A stretch of 64,000 nucleotides of DNA, taken from the NCBI RefSeq assembly GCF_003570905.1, contig NZ_QXJM01000040.1, positions 310,001 to 374,000 of the forward strand, in the 5' to 3' direction. Below the pieces are notes generated by a model, which saw only the letters and a list, made by a program, of their open reading frames with translations, was not told where the DNA came from and searched no databases. Below are positions 18,364 to 26,088 of this stretch, one piece after another. Every line of letters begins with the position of its first letter. Position 1 is the first letter of the stretch. This stretch comes from Cohnella faecalis. Lineage in GTDB: Bacteria; Bacillota; Bacilli; Paenibacillales; Paenibacillaceae. The translations under genes and the position numbers were made by a program.

Positions 18364-18720
18364 TCTTATCCCCCACGAACCCCTATGTTCTAATAGTTCC
18401 GAAACAAAAAAGTAGGGGTTCTGAGCAGCGCGGCGGGAATGCCTCGGAGGATATGCCAGCACCCATGTGCAACCCCCTCCTTTGGCTATGCTTGGGAGGA
18501 CTTGTGGAGCAAGAAGCCTGTGGAGGACGGGGCTTGAGCGGCAGTCTGGATTGAGCCAAGGCGAAGTATACCCCTGTGGCTGGGTCAAGATGAACGGAAC
18601 GCCAACAAAAGGCAAAGTGAAGTAAAGTAAAGTAGCACCCGAAGGGTGAATGGGCAGGCGCAAGTCGCAACACTATTGTTTGCAGCCTGTTGATGGTTGT
18701 TTGCAATCCCATTCGCTTTG
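18364..18720. repeat. ~340-bp repeat element, copy 1
   Basis: From cttatcccccacgaacccc to about 18715 this DNA is highly similar to 21260-21600. Shared marks are cggaggatatgccagc, gccaaggcgaagtataccc, ctgtggctggg, gcacccgaagggtg and tgtttg.agcctgttg. In both places it abuts the coding end of an sseA-tail element. Differences do not respect any one reading frame, so I take it as non-coding. Origin unknown. Confidence 0.7.
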
Positions 18721-18931
18721 AACTACCGTTATTGGTATCTATTTAGAAGCACGTCTCCCTGAGTTTTACAAAACCTTGCATAGCTTGTCCTCTTTGATTA
18801 TTTGACTATAATCGTTATACATATAGCATCCACCTCCGCCAAAGACCAGCCCTGCATGATGGTGCAATGAAAGTCGGATACATCTTCGCGTTTCCTGTTA
18901 TTCTGTTCACGAGAGGAGGTCTGAAGCAGAT

Positions 18932-19828
18932 ATGGATTCGCTGAAGCACATGAACGCCGCACTGGCGTACATAGAAGCACGGCTCACAGACGACATCGAT
19001 ATGGCCGAGGCGTCGCGGATCGCGCTTTGCTCGGAATATCACTTCATCCGGATGTTCTCGTTCCTGGCGGGCATTCCGCTGTCCGAGTACGTCCGGCGCA
19101 GAAGGCTGACGCGCGCCGCGGCAGAGCTGCGGCAAAGCGACACGAAGGTGATCGACTTGGCCCTGAAGTACGGCTATTCGTCGCCGGACGCGTTTGCGCG
19201 GGCATTCCAGCAGTTGCATGGCGCGACGCCTTCTGAAGCCAGGAGGCCGGGCGCGATGCTGAAAGCTTATCCGCCTATGGCCTTCAGATTGACGATACAA
19301 GGAGGAAGCGAGATGAACTATCGAATCGTGGACAAAGCAGCATTCCGCATCGTCGGCTACAGCAAGCGGGTGCCGATCGTATTCAATGGCGTGAACCCGG
19401 ACATCGCAGCGATGTGGAATTCGCTGGACGAGGAGGAGTTCGCACGCTTGGAACGGCTGTCCGACGTCGAGCCGGCGGGACTCGTCAGCGCATCGGCGAA
19501 CTTCTCCGAGGGACCCATAGAGAAGCAAGGCGAGTTCGACTATTATATCGGCGCCGCGACGACGAATGTTTGCCCGGAGCGGTTCGCGGCGCTGGAGGTG
19601 GCGGCTACGACATGGGCGTTGTTCGAGGCGGTCGGTCCGTTCCCGGCGGCGCTGCATTCGGTGTGGGAGCGCATCTATTCAGAGTGGTTCCCGACGTCCG
19701 GCTACGAGCTGGCGCCGGGGCCGGAGATGCTGCGGAACGTGAGCAAGGACACGAGCTCGCCAGAGTTTCAGAGCGAGATCTGGATCCCGGTAAAAAAGCG
19801 AGCGAGCGGATCGGAAGCTTCGATGTAA
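18932..19828 (+). CDS. AraC-family regulator with GyrI-like ligand domain
   Basis: A 298-residue regulator. Residues 1-105 hold two helix-turn-helix motifs of the AraC/MarA type (MAEASRIALCSEYHFIRMFS; VIDLALKYGYSSPDAFARAF). From ~125 to the end is a GyrI-like/AraC effector-binding (bacterial SOUL-like) domain: YRIVDKAAFRIVGYSKRVPI..., TTWALFEAVGPFP, IYSEWFPTSGYEL, P.FQSEIWIPV. These proteins bind small lipophilic or cationic ligands and often control efflux or stress genes. It is the only gene in the 18-28-kb array on the plus strand. Its stop codon lies inside the first bases of repeat copy E, and its GC content is clearly higher than that of its neighbours, a sign of separate origin. Confidence 0.9.
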   Translation: MDSLKHMNAALAYIEARLTDDIDMAEASRIALCSEYHFIRMFSFLAGIPLSEYVRRRRLTRAAAELRQSDTKVIDLALKYGYSSPDAFARAFQQLHGATPSEARRPGAMLKAYPPMAFRLTIQGGSEMNYRIVDKAAFRIVGYSKRVPIVFNGVNPDIAAMWNSLDEEEFARLERLSDVEPAGLVSASANFSEGPIEKQGEFDYYIGAATTNVCPERFAALEVAATTWALFEAVGPFPAALHSVWERIYSEWFPTSGYELAPGPEMLRNVSKDTSSPEFQSEIWIPVKKRASGSEASM

Positions 19829-20007
19829 GTATTTTCTGGGACCGCGTGTTGAATCCATGTTGATTTCGAATATTCTGGAAAACGCGAAAAGGCGTACAGC
19901 ACGTTGTAATCTGTACGCCTCTTTCCGCGTCTGGCGCGATGTCTCCGTTATTCCTCAGAGCCAGTAGCCACCGGGTTCCCCTCATAGCTAATCCAATCGC
20001 TCCAGCT
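19825..20007 (-). repeat. sseA-tail element copy E (183 bp)
   Basis: Begins gtaagtattttc, continues gtgttgaatccatgttgattt, has hairpin AGGCGTACAG/CTGTACGCCT, then on the minus strand encodes DSWSDWISYEGNPVATGSEE and stop. The stem sequence differs from the other copies but pairing is kept. Lies 29 bases downstream of the methyltransferase stop. Confidence 0.85.
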
Positions 20008-20036
20008 GTCGGATTGTCTTTGAGAGGATTGTATAC

Positions 20037-20795
20037 TTATTTTCGCGCCTTTAAAATAAATCGCTTTGAGTTAGTTCGAATCCCTTTTGCAGTTTGATTC
20101 TCTGCAATAAACGCGTGAAGAATTTCAAAATCATCCCTATCTTGTCCATAGTTAGGGATAATCGGTGTGTGTTTAAGAAGAAATATTAAGTCTTCGGGCG
20201 TCTGATAGTATTCCTCCGAATCATACTCAAACGACTGTATTTCGGTAAATCCTGCTTCTGTTATGTCCTGAATATATTTCTTCATGATATTCCCGTCTGA
20301 ATCACCGTAACTCTGGCCTCTACCGAACGCTTGTTTCAGATTAATTTTATCCCCCTCACTTACTTGCTGGGAAAAAAATATTCCCCCTTGGGATAAAACT
20401 TTCGCTGCTTGATGAGCGCTAAACTCCGAATGCCGGCAAGAAACCACATCAAAAAACTGTTCAGGAAAATCAAGTCTTTCGGCATCCATTTGAATAAAGC
20501 GTACATTTGCTAATCCGGAATGCCTCAAATTGTCCCTAGCTTTTTGAATCATTCCAGATGAGCGGTCGATTCCCACCAAGAGTAGCGCTGCCTCATGAAG
20601 TGCAAGGATCGCCTCGCCGCCACCCGTGCCGATGTCGAGCAATAGATCTGATTGTTTACAACATTTTTTAACTTCTTCATACAAGTTTGCTGGCGTTCCC
20701 TCTACTCGGCATTTCAGCTTGCTGAAATCCCAGCCGTTCAATGGCCCAACTCTATCATAAAAGTCCATATATTCTTTTTCATTCATGGCAAACAT
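20037..20795 (-). CDS. Class I SAM-dependent methyltransferase
   Basis: A 252-residue methyltransferase of the Methyltransf_11/25 type. Motif I is LLLDIGTGGGEAIL, the acidic ribose-binding residue is in LLVGIDRSSGMI, the adenine-contact stretch is FIQMDAERLDF, and motif IV-like DVVSCRHSEFS follows. The C-terminal part contains FGRGQSYGD. The substrate cannot be inferred. ATG 20795 has AAAGGTGG close upstream. It is the only gene of its module between repeats D and E; ~280 bases upstream of it (20796-21075) hold nothing I can identify. Confidence 0.85.
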   Translation of the reverse strand: MFAMNEKEYMDFYDRVGPLNGWDFSKLKCRVEGTPANLYEEVKKCCKQSDLLLDIGTGGGEAILALHEAALLLVGIDRSSGMIQKARDNLRHSGLANVRFIQMDAERLDFPEQFFDVVSCRHSEFSAHQAAKVLSQGGIFFSQQVSEGDKINLKQAFGRGQSYGDSDGNIMKKYIQDITEAGFTEIQSFEYDSEEYYQTPEDLIFLLKHTPIIPNYGQDRDDFEILHAFIAENQTAKGIRTNSKRFILKARK

Positions 20796-21075
20796 AATCC
20801 ACCTTTCGAAATGAGGTTATTCATTGCAATGTAAATGCGTCCCGATATTCGATCATTGTCTAGTATCTTCTCCAATAGGCAGACTTGCCCCTTGATGGCT
20901 GGCACGCGTGTTACCCAGCCCGATTACTAGCTACCTCGAATAATCCGGAACAACATCCATTCACCCCATTTGAAAGATTAACATTAATCATAAATCATGA
21001 TACCCCTTACGTAAATGACTGAAATTGAGTATTGAGTTCCCATCAATTACACTTGCTTGGATTAATGCATTTGAG
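20796..21075. other. Gene-free stretch
   Basis: Between the methyltransferase start and repeat copy D. No open frame with a ribosome site, no hairpin of note. It must contain the methyltransferase promoter on the minus strand, but no clear boxes stand out. Confidence 0.4.
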
Positions 21076-21259
21076 CAAGTGCTTTAAACTGTTGAGAGTT
21101 GACTCTGTGTTGACCCCAGAAAATAAAAAATACAGAGACATGGCTTTTAGCTCACCATGCTCTGTATCTAAAATCGATATACTGTTATACGTTCTTTGGC
21201 TTCTCTTCGTCACCCGTCGCAATCGGATTGTCGCTAAATGAAATCCAATCGCTCCAGCT
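21076..21259 (-). repeat. sseA-tail element copy D (184 bp)
   Basis: caagtgctttaaact, gttgactctgtgttgacccc, hairpin ACAGAGACATGG/CCATGCTCTGT, atactgttat, then minus-strand coding for RSWSDWISFSDNPIATGDEE. Continuous with the ~340-bp repeat at 21260. Confidence 0.85.
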
Positions 21260-21600
21260 TCTTATCCCCCCACGAACCCCCATGCTCAAATAGTTCCAAC
21301 GTTAAAAAGTAGGGGGTCTGATCAGCGCAGCGGGAATGTTTCGGAGGATATGCCAGCGCTCATGCGCAACGACCTCCCTTGGCTAAGCTTGGGAACACAT
21401 TGGGAGCGAGAACCCCCTGGACGGCGGGGTTGGTGAAACAGTATGGTTAGAGCCAAGGCGAAGTATACCCCTGTGGCTGGGGCAAGCCGTACGGATTGCC
21501 AACAAAATGCCAAGTGAAGCAAGGTAGCACCCGAAGGGTGGATGGGCTGCCAACTGTTGTTTGTAGCCTGTTGGCGTGTTGTTTTCAGCTTGCGGCCCAA
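21260..21600. repeat. ~340-bp repeat element, copy 2
   Basis: Second copy of the element at 18364-18720, joined to tail copy D in the same way. It separates the acetyltransferase stop (21609) from the repeat. Its own small open frames differ from those in copy 1. Confidence 0.7.
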
Positions 21601-21608
21601 TAAGGTAC

Positions 21609-22124
21609 CTATTCCCTCCAGCTTTGTCGATTCAAATAAAAATATATTAGCTGGTCTCTTAATTCGGTTTCCTTTTCAAATTTAAGCTTTCGCAGCAAGT
21701 TGATTGACCTATCATTCCCTTGCTCTACTGTAGCTTCGATGATTTCTAAGCCCATTTGATTAAAACCAACTTCTATTACAGGGTGGAGTGCTTCTTGCAT
21801 TAGCCCTTTCCCCCAGTGCTCCTTAGCTAAGTCAAATCCTATCTCCGCTCTTGGCTGCTCACCCTGAACCCAACAGTGGAAACCACAGGTTCCAACAAAT
21901 TGAGAATCAACCTTACTGAATATGCCCCAGCGGCTACCTGTATCATCAATGTGATATTGGATTATTTCTTTAGCCTCTTGTATATCTTTACATGGGTCTA
22001 TATCCATAAATCGCGTTACGTTTTCATCTGAAAAATGCTTATATACAGCGGCGGAATCGTTCAAGGTAAGAATAGAGAGTCTCAAACGTCCTGTCTCTAG
22101 TTCAGGAAATATAAATGCACTCAT
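21609..22124 (-). CDS. GNAT-family N-acetyltransferase (RimJ/RimL-like)
   Basis: A 171-residue acetyltransferase: LETGRLRLSILTLNDSAAVY at the start, WGIFSKVDSQFVGTCGF, EIGFDLAKEHWGKGLMQEAL (the acetyl-CoA pyrophosphate-binding loop and motif A) and IEATVEQGNDRSINLLRKLKF. RimJ/L-like enzymes acetylate N-termini of proteins or small amines. GGAGGT lies 9 bases before ATG 22124. No partner gene; it stands alone between tail copies C and D. Confidence 0.88.
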   Translation of the reverse strand: MSAFIFPELETGRLRLSILTLNDSAAVYKHFSDENVTRFMDIDPCKDIQEAKEIIQYHIDDTGSRWGIFSKVDSQFVGTCGFHCWVQGEQPRAEIGFDLAKEHWGKGLMQEALHPVIEVGFNQMGLEIIEATVEQGNDRSINLLRKLKFEKETELRDQLIYFYLNRQSWRE

Positions 22125-22449
22125 TCTATATGACCTCCGACTAAGTTACTACTCCTATTATATAACCCAATGATTTCTACAAACCCATAGTATATTCCTT
22201 GTTTGCTCGGTGATCCCAATAATAAAATTTCGGATAACAGGGTACCCCTTCGCAGCCTGAAGTTTTGGCGAATTTTTTGTATCCATTTTGAGAGGAGCGA
22301 TTCATATCCCAATTGCAACCGCAACGCGTGAACGATTGACTTCCGTTGCGATCACCATGCACCACCCGCTCGATTATTACTTCGCTCTGTTTCTCCGAGC
22401 CAAGAAAACGGAAGGCTTGTCTCCAGCGTCCGACGCGACCTCTTAGCTC
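22125..22449. other. Gene-free stretch between GNAT gene and tail copy C
   Basis: Small overlapping frames on the minus strand (to 22365) have no ribosome sites or family likeness. The right end, gcgtccgacgcgacctcttagctcttattcttc, resembles 13857-13900 (gcgtccgacgcggcttttcggctcttactcctc), so a short piece of sequence is shared between the two loci. Confidence 0.45.
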
Positions 22450-22908
22450 TTATTCTTCTCCCGTAACAATCGGATTTTCCGCATACGAAATCCAATCGCT
22501 CCAACTCAATTCCATGCCAACCACCCCGTCTATACGGTCATCCTCACGGGCGAGATGCTGGAATGCGGAAGTCAGACTGTCTACGAATTTTAATTGAATC
22601 GAACCATGCCGCTGAATTTGTCTAACTGCCGCAGTCTCTTTAACGGCTTCGGGCAGCACGACAACAATCCATCGCAAGTGCGTATGTTCGAGGATCGGCA
22701 GAGCCTTCAACATTGAATCCAGATTGACGACCGTCTTATCGACGATAAACCGATTATCGATCAGAAGGTGAAAGGGCTGCGTCGCCTCTTGCAACGCCAT
22801 GTGCGCATCCGTAGCAATATCCCGAAAATCCTCCATTGTGACCACCGGTTCAAAATGTGTTAACGCCAAAATATGATTTGGAACTAGCCAACCTGCTTTA
22901 TAGCGCAT
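22450..22908 (-). CDS. STAS/SpoIIAA-like protein with an sseA-derived C-terminus
   Basis: A 152-residue protein. Residues 1-~133 alternate strands and helices in the pattern of STAS/SpoIIAA-like folds (LIDNRFIVDKTVVNLDSML; LRWIVVVLPEAV). The final 18 residues, SWSDWISYAENPIVTGEE, are instead the C-terminal end of the rhodanese SseA, in frame (tail copy C). The chimera suggests that the repeat replaced the gene's own end. GGGGG seven bases before ATG 22908. It follows the SDR gene after 24 bases and the MarR gene, probably as one operon. Confidence 0.75.
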   Translation of the reverse strand: MRYKAGWLVPNHILALTHFEPVVTMEDFRDIATDAHMALQEATQPFHLLIDNRFIVDKTVVNLDSMLKALPILEHTHLRWIVVVLPEAVKETAAVRQIQRHGSIQLKFVDSLTSAFQHLAREDDRIDGVVGMELSWSDWISYAENPIVTGEE

Positions 22909-22932
22909 GCTTAAACCCCCTTTGTTGTGTGT

Positions 22933-23691
22933 TCAGATATATTGTCGACTATATGCCCATAGAGCTTCGGCTTCTTGGCCTTCGGGTAAAGGAACGCGGA
23001 AACGCATGGGGCGATCCTGTTTCCAATGCACCCCCGAATGATTCTCCAAGATCAGCCGGCCTAGATAAGCGCTACCTTTGGCTATCGGCTGGCCGAATAT
23101 TCGAGACAACAATCGGAACAACAATGGCGCCTCTTGGAAAAGATTCGTTCGAACCATTCCCGGATAGCAAGTATGCACGCGCAACCGCGGATGTCGCTTG
23201 GCGAGCTCGGAAGCATAGAGATCGACCGCAAACGCTGCCTTCATCGCGGCCTGTAAACCGGCTTGAGGCTCAGCCCAAACGGTTGAAGCATTTTTGTGGA
23301 CGCCATTGCCACCTACCATCACGATGCATCCGTCGGGTACGATTTTGTTCTGCTGAAGAAGCATCTCCGATAACGCGAATTTACTCAAATAGTTTGTTGC
23401 GAATGTCGTCTCCAACCCTTCATTGGTCAGCCGGACCTCCTTGTCGGTAGATATTCCTCCCGCACACAGCGCTAACGCATTAATCGGTCCTTCTATCTGT
23501 TCCGCTAATCGACGTACATCCGACATCTTGGACAGATCTGCATGGAGGTAATCCACCCCCAGCTCGGCGGTAATTTTAGCGCCTTGGGCCCGATTTCGAC
23601 CGACGATTGTCACCTTCCAACCGCGTTCCGCGGCTAAGCGCGCCGTCCCGTAACCGATTCCGCTAGTTCCTCCCGTAATTACGATTCGCAT
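22933..23691 (-). CDS. Short-chain dehydrogenase/reductase family protein lacking the catalytic Tyr
   Basis: A 252-residue Rossmann-fold SDR. The dinucleotide-binding TGGTSGIGYGTA lies at the N-terminus and the usual NAG-like strand appears as LALCAGG. Where the catalytic Ser and YxxxK should be, the sequence has IVMVGGNG and LQAAMKAAF: Lys is kept but Tyr is Gln and Ser is Gly. It may therefore bind NAD(P) without normal oxidoreductase chemistry. Start at 23691 (AGGGGGTT before ATG) rather than 23706. Operon with the STAS-like gene; under the MarR regulator at 23830, judged by shared operator-like sites. Confidence 0.85.
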   Translation of the reverse strand: MRIVITGGTSGIGYGTARLAAERGWKVTIVGRNRAQGAKITAELGVDYLHADLSKMSDVRRLAEQIEGPINALALCAGGISTDKEVRLTNEGLETTFATNYLSKFALSEMLLQQNKIVPDGCIVMVGGNGVHKNASTVWAEPQAGLQAAMKAAFAVDLYASELAKRHPRLRVHTCYPGMVRTNLFQEAPLLFRLLSRIFGQPIAKGSAYLGRLILENHSGVHWKQDRPMRFRVPLPEGQEAEALWAYSRQYI

Positions 23692-23710
23692 AATAACCCC
23701 CTGCATTTTG

Positions 23711-23727
23711 TTAGGATCCTAGCTATA
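23711..23727. promoter_or_regulatory. MarR operator-like site 1
   Basis: ttaggatcctagctata, centred on the palindrome TAGGATCCTA, 20 bases upstream of the SDR gene. The motif recurs at 23793 and 24292, around the marR gene. Confidence 0.5.
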
Positions 23728-23792
23728 AAACAAATGTTTTTCATCTTCGTCCTTATATACGCACCATTGCACTCACCTCCATTCTCCGATCG

Positions 23793-23810
23793 TTAGGATG
23801 CTAGCTATTA
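23793..23810. promoter_or_regulatory. MarR operator-like site 2
   Basis: ttaggatgctagctatta, one base from site 1 over its first 15 bases; lies between marR and the SDR gene. Confidence 0.5.
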
Positions 23811-23829
23811 GTGAAGGCTAGGAGCCCTA

Positions 23830-24270
23830 TTAATAATATTCCTTATCCCCTAGATTCTTCGCTACTCGTTGCAGCCACTGTCCCAGCAAATCTCTCTCGG
23901 CTTGCGTGAACCCTTTAAGCATCTCGTTCTCGAATTCCAGAATAAGATCTACCAGCTTACCGAACACCTCGTTGCCCTGCTGCGTGAGCGTCACAACGTT
24001 AGCCCTTCCGTCCGTATGGCTAGGCTTACGGGAGATGTATGACCGAGCCTCCAGCTTATCTAATATTCCGGTCAACGTCGCGGATGTAATTCCGCTATGA
24101 TGCTGGAGCTTCTGCTGCTCCAACCCTCCAGATTGAGCCAAATAGCCCAGGATCTCGAATTGCGAAGTCGTCAGATTAAATGTACTTAACCGCACGTCAA
24201 GCTCTTTGCGCATAATAATATAAGTTCTTTTTAAGTAAAGGATGGATTGAGACATGCGGTATGGCTCCAT
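23830..24270 (-). CDS. MarR-family transcriptional regulator
   Basis: A 146-residue MarR protein: LTTSQFEILGYLAQSGGLEQ, recognition helix region ITSATLTGILDKLEARSYIS, wing RKPSHTDGRANVVTLTQQG. MarR repressors bind palindromic sites near their own gene and release on binding phenolic or oxidising ligands. Three similar sites (TTAGSATSCTA) flank it, one upstream of its own start and two before the SDR gene, arguing that it controls both. ATG 24270 is used; an ATG five codons in is possible. Confidence 0.88.
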   Translation of the reverse strand: MEPYRMSQSILYLKRTYIIMRKELDVRLSTFNLTTSQFEILGYLAQSGGLEQQKLQHHSGITSATLTGILDKLEARSYISRKPSHTDGRANVVTLTQQGNEVFGKLVDLILEFENEMLKGFTQAERDLLGQWLQRVAKNLGDKEYY

Positions 24271-24291
24271 TCTGAGATCCTGTAAATATAA

Positions 24292-24309
24292 TTAGCATCC
24301 TAATTATAA
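24292..24309. promoter_or_regulatory. MarR operator-like site 3
   Basis: ttagcatcctaattataa, just upstream of the marR start; same core as sites 1 and 2, so probably autoregulatory. Confidence 0.5.
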
Positions 24310-24552
24310 ATCAGAAATTTCCAGAGTGTCAACCGACTTCGCTTCATCAGTCAGCATAGCGGCAATCGAACCGATGGATTAACGTGCGCGCTACAACTCG
24401 GGTGTATGTGATTGCGTTATAGAGGAACTGTTAAGTCTTCCATTCGGATGTTGCCAGGTGCATTACCCAAATTACAAGAACGACCTTTATCAAAAGGTGC
24501 CATCACTTGTTCAAGGCAGTAACCCCAATCAAAGTAATCCATTCTTGACTGA

Positions 24553-24708
24553 CAGCAGGTCGTCCTTCCGATATGGCATAACATCACCAAAAAGGAAGTT
24601 TTTGATTTTAGCCCCTCACTGGCCGATAAACTGGCTAGAAGCGCCGCAACACATACCGTCGAAGAAATCTCTTCAGAAATTGCAGAAATGATCAATGGTA
24701 GCCGGTAA
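24553..24708 (+). pseudogene. C-terminal fragment of a TIR-domain protein
   Basis: About 50 codons with no start: QQVVLPIWHNITKKEVFDF, then SPSLADKLARSAATHTVEEI and a final helix before TAA at 24706. (V)LP(I/V)WHNIT..EV....PSLADK is the conserved C-terminal part of bacterial TIR domains, which in complete proteins hydrolyse NAD+ or make signals in defence. The catalytic N-terminal part is missing. The rest of 24271-24864 shows no gene; it contains scattered gttgac pieces like those in the repeats (24733-24775). Confidence 0.55.
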
Positions 24709-24864
24709 TCAAGAAATTGTTGATTTCCTGTTGATCATATTCATCGACAGCAAAAATTGTTGACTTCCAGATGATGGGCCGGGTTGTCACCGAAGGTTGG
24801 TGGCTGTCCCAGCCCATCTTTATATACATGGACATGAGAGCGTACGCTCGGTTTGAACCGCGAT

Positions 24865-25047
24865 GTAAGTATTTTCAGGAAGCACACGTTGACTCCGTGT
24901 TGACTTCGGAGTATAAAATACAGCACCAGGGCGAACAGGCCACATGGCGATGTATTCATTGATTAATAACTGCTATCCTTCATTCCGTTCCTCTTGATCT
25001 CCGTTGGCTATCGGATTATCTTGCCAACTAATCCAATCGCTCCAGCT
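24865..25047 (-). repeat. sseA-tail element copy B (183 bp)
   Basis: gtaagtattttcaggaa, gttgactccgtgttgacttc, an imperfect hairpin ending ccacatggcgatgtatt, then minus-strand coding for DSWSDWISWQDNPIANGDQE. Follows the kinase stop by 52 bases. Its left end is shared almost exactly with copy E. Confidence 0.85.
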
Positions 25048-25099
25048 GTCAGATGCCCTTCGTGGAACTTCTGGAATTACATCTGACAACTCCATCACT

Positions 25100-25642
25100 T
25101 CAATCTTCCGTATTCGCAGTCCTCTCATTCCACTTTAATATTACGTATCTTTTGATTTGCTCTGCCACTTGGGACGGTGGCGTAAAAGTTGTATCAATTG
25201 TGGGCATTGGAGGATTATAATGAGTATCCGCATGATCAAGAAGCCACTGAGCAAATTCCTCATGCTGTTGCAGCATATCATCCGTCCACATGGCTTTATC
25301 TTCACGATTCCGAAGACGGGAATTGCGTGTTGCATCATCGCAATGCAAGTTAATAAAGCAAACTTCGCTAAAGTTATTGTACGCATCGCATTTCTGTGCA
25401 TCCCACGGCATCATCGTTCCGCAAATAATCGTTCCTCTACCGGACTTTGCAACGGCATGGGCAAAATGAAGCAGCAAGTTATACCGCTCCTGATATTCCA
25501 GCTTATCCGCTGTTGTGCCGAAATTATCATAGTCCGTGCTGAATACGACAAATTCAGGCATTAGGTCTCTAAGTACATGCATTACCGTTGTCTTTCCGAC
25601 ACCGCTAGCTCCTGTAATAATAAATAACGGGTATTTTTGCAT
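25100..25642 (-). CDS. P-loop nucleoside/nucleotide kinase-like ATPase
   Basis: A 180-residue protein with Walker A ITGASGVGKTTVMHVL at residues 9-24, an acidic strand end VVFSTDYDNF, IICGTMMPWDAQ, and a lid-like CDDATRNSRLRNRE. The family is AAA_33/shikimate-kinase-like small-molecule kinases; the substrate is unknown. Its start overlaps the stop of the ParB-like gene (TAATG), so the two are translationally coupled. Last gene of a four-gene operon. Confidence 0.8.
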   Translation of the reverse strand: MQKYPLFIITGASGVGKTTVMHVLRDLMPEFVVFSTDYDNFGTTADKLEYQERYNLLLHFAHAVAKSGRGTIICGTMMPWDAQKCDAYNNFSEVCFINLHCDDATRNSRLRNREDKAMWTDDMLQQHEEFAQWLLDHADTHYNPPMPTIDTTFTPPSQVAEQIKRYVILKWNERTANTED

Positions 25643-26088
25643 TATCGTTTGTCTCCCCTTATCTGCTCTACGATAAATCGATGATCTTCCTCAGAACTCA
25701 TCCAAAAAACAACCGGCGCATTTGTGATTTTCAGTTGGCGCAATGCTTCGTTGCGGTGGCGCCCATCATTAATCTCATATTGGTCCTCATCATACTGAAC
25801 GATCAAAGGCGGCATGTCCCAATCTCCGATCATTTCCTTCATTCGATCAACCACATGGAAAAACCATGCGATATCATTCACATCCGTTAGATACGATGGA
25901 GCCCCTTCTTCGATACCGAACGCGGATATATCCGTTATAATCGGACCAATATAGTATCTTTGCTCCAGCAGTAATCCGTCTGCTAGCGCCACGTTCTTCC
26001 CATCGTTCCTTAGAAACAATTGAATCCACTCGGCAATCGCGCCGCGCTCGGCATACGCCATTGCTATTTTGGTGCTGCCGTACTTCAC
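25642..26088 (-). CDS. ParB/sulfiredoxin-like domain protein
   Basis: A 148-residue protein. Its C-terminal half has the ParB/Srx-like motif IVQYDEDQYEINDGRHRNEA, where GRHR corresponds to the phosphate-binding G(x)HR of nucleotide-hydrolysing ParB-like folds. The whole protein is paralogous to residues ~105-250 of the protein at 27150 (shared: A.AY.E.G...EWI; RYY.GPI; EIN(D/N)). In that homologue HR is lost. Overlaps both neighbours (4 bases with the methylase, 1 with the kinase). Function unknown; may read or modify a nucleic-acid end. Confidence 0.7.
   Translation of the reverse strand: MKYGSTKIAMAYAERGAIAEWIQLFLRNDGKNVALADGLLLEQRYYIGPIITDISAFGIEEGAPSYLTDVNDIAWFFHVVDRMKEMIGDWDMPPLIVQYDEDQYEINDGRHRNEALRQLKITNAPVVFWMSSEEDHRFIVEQIRGDKR

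Noticed and set aside
18289..18712. Two overlapping minus-strand frames, one ending in the sseA tail
   Set aside because: The matching frames in the second copy of the ~340-bp element are different and shifted, so the DNA, not a protein, is conserved. No ribosome site.
24417..24695. 92-codon minus-strand frame
   Set aside because: Antisense to the TIR-like fragment, which has the recognisable motif; no ribosome site.
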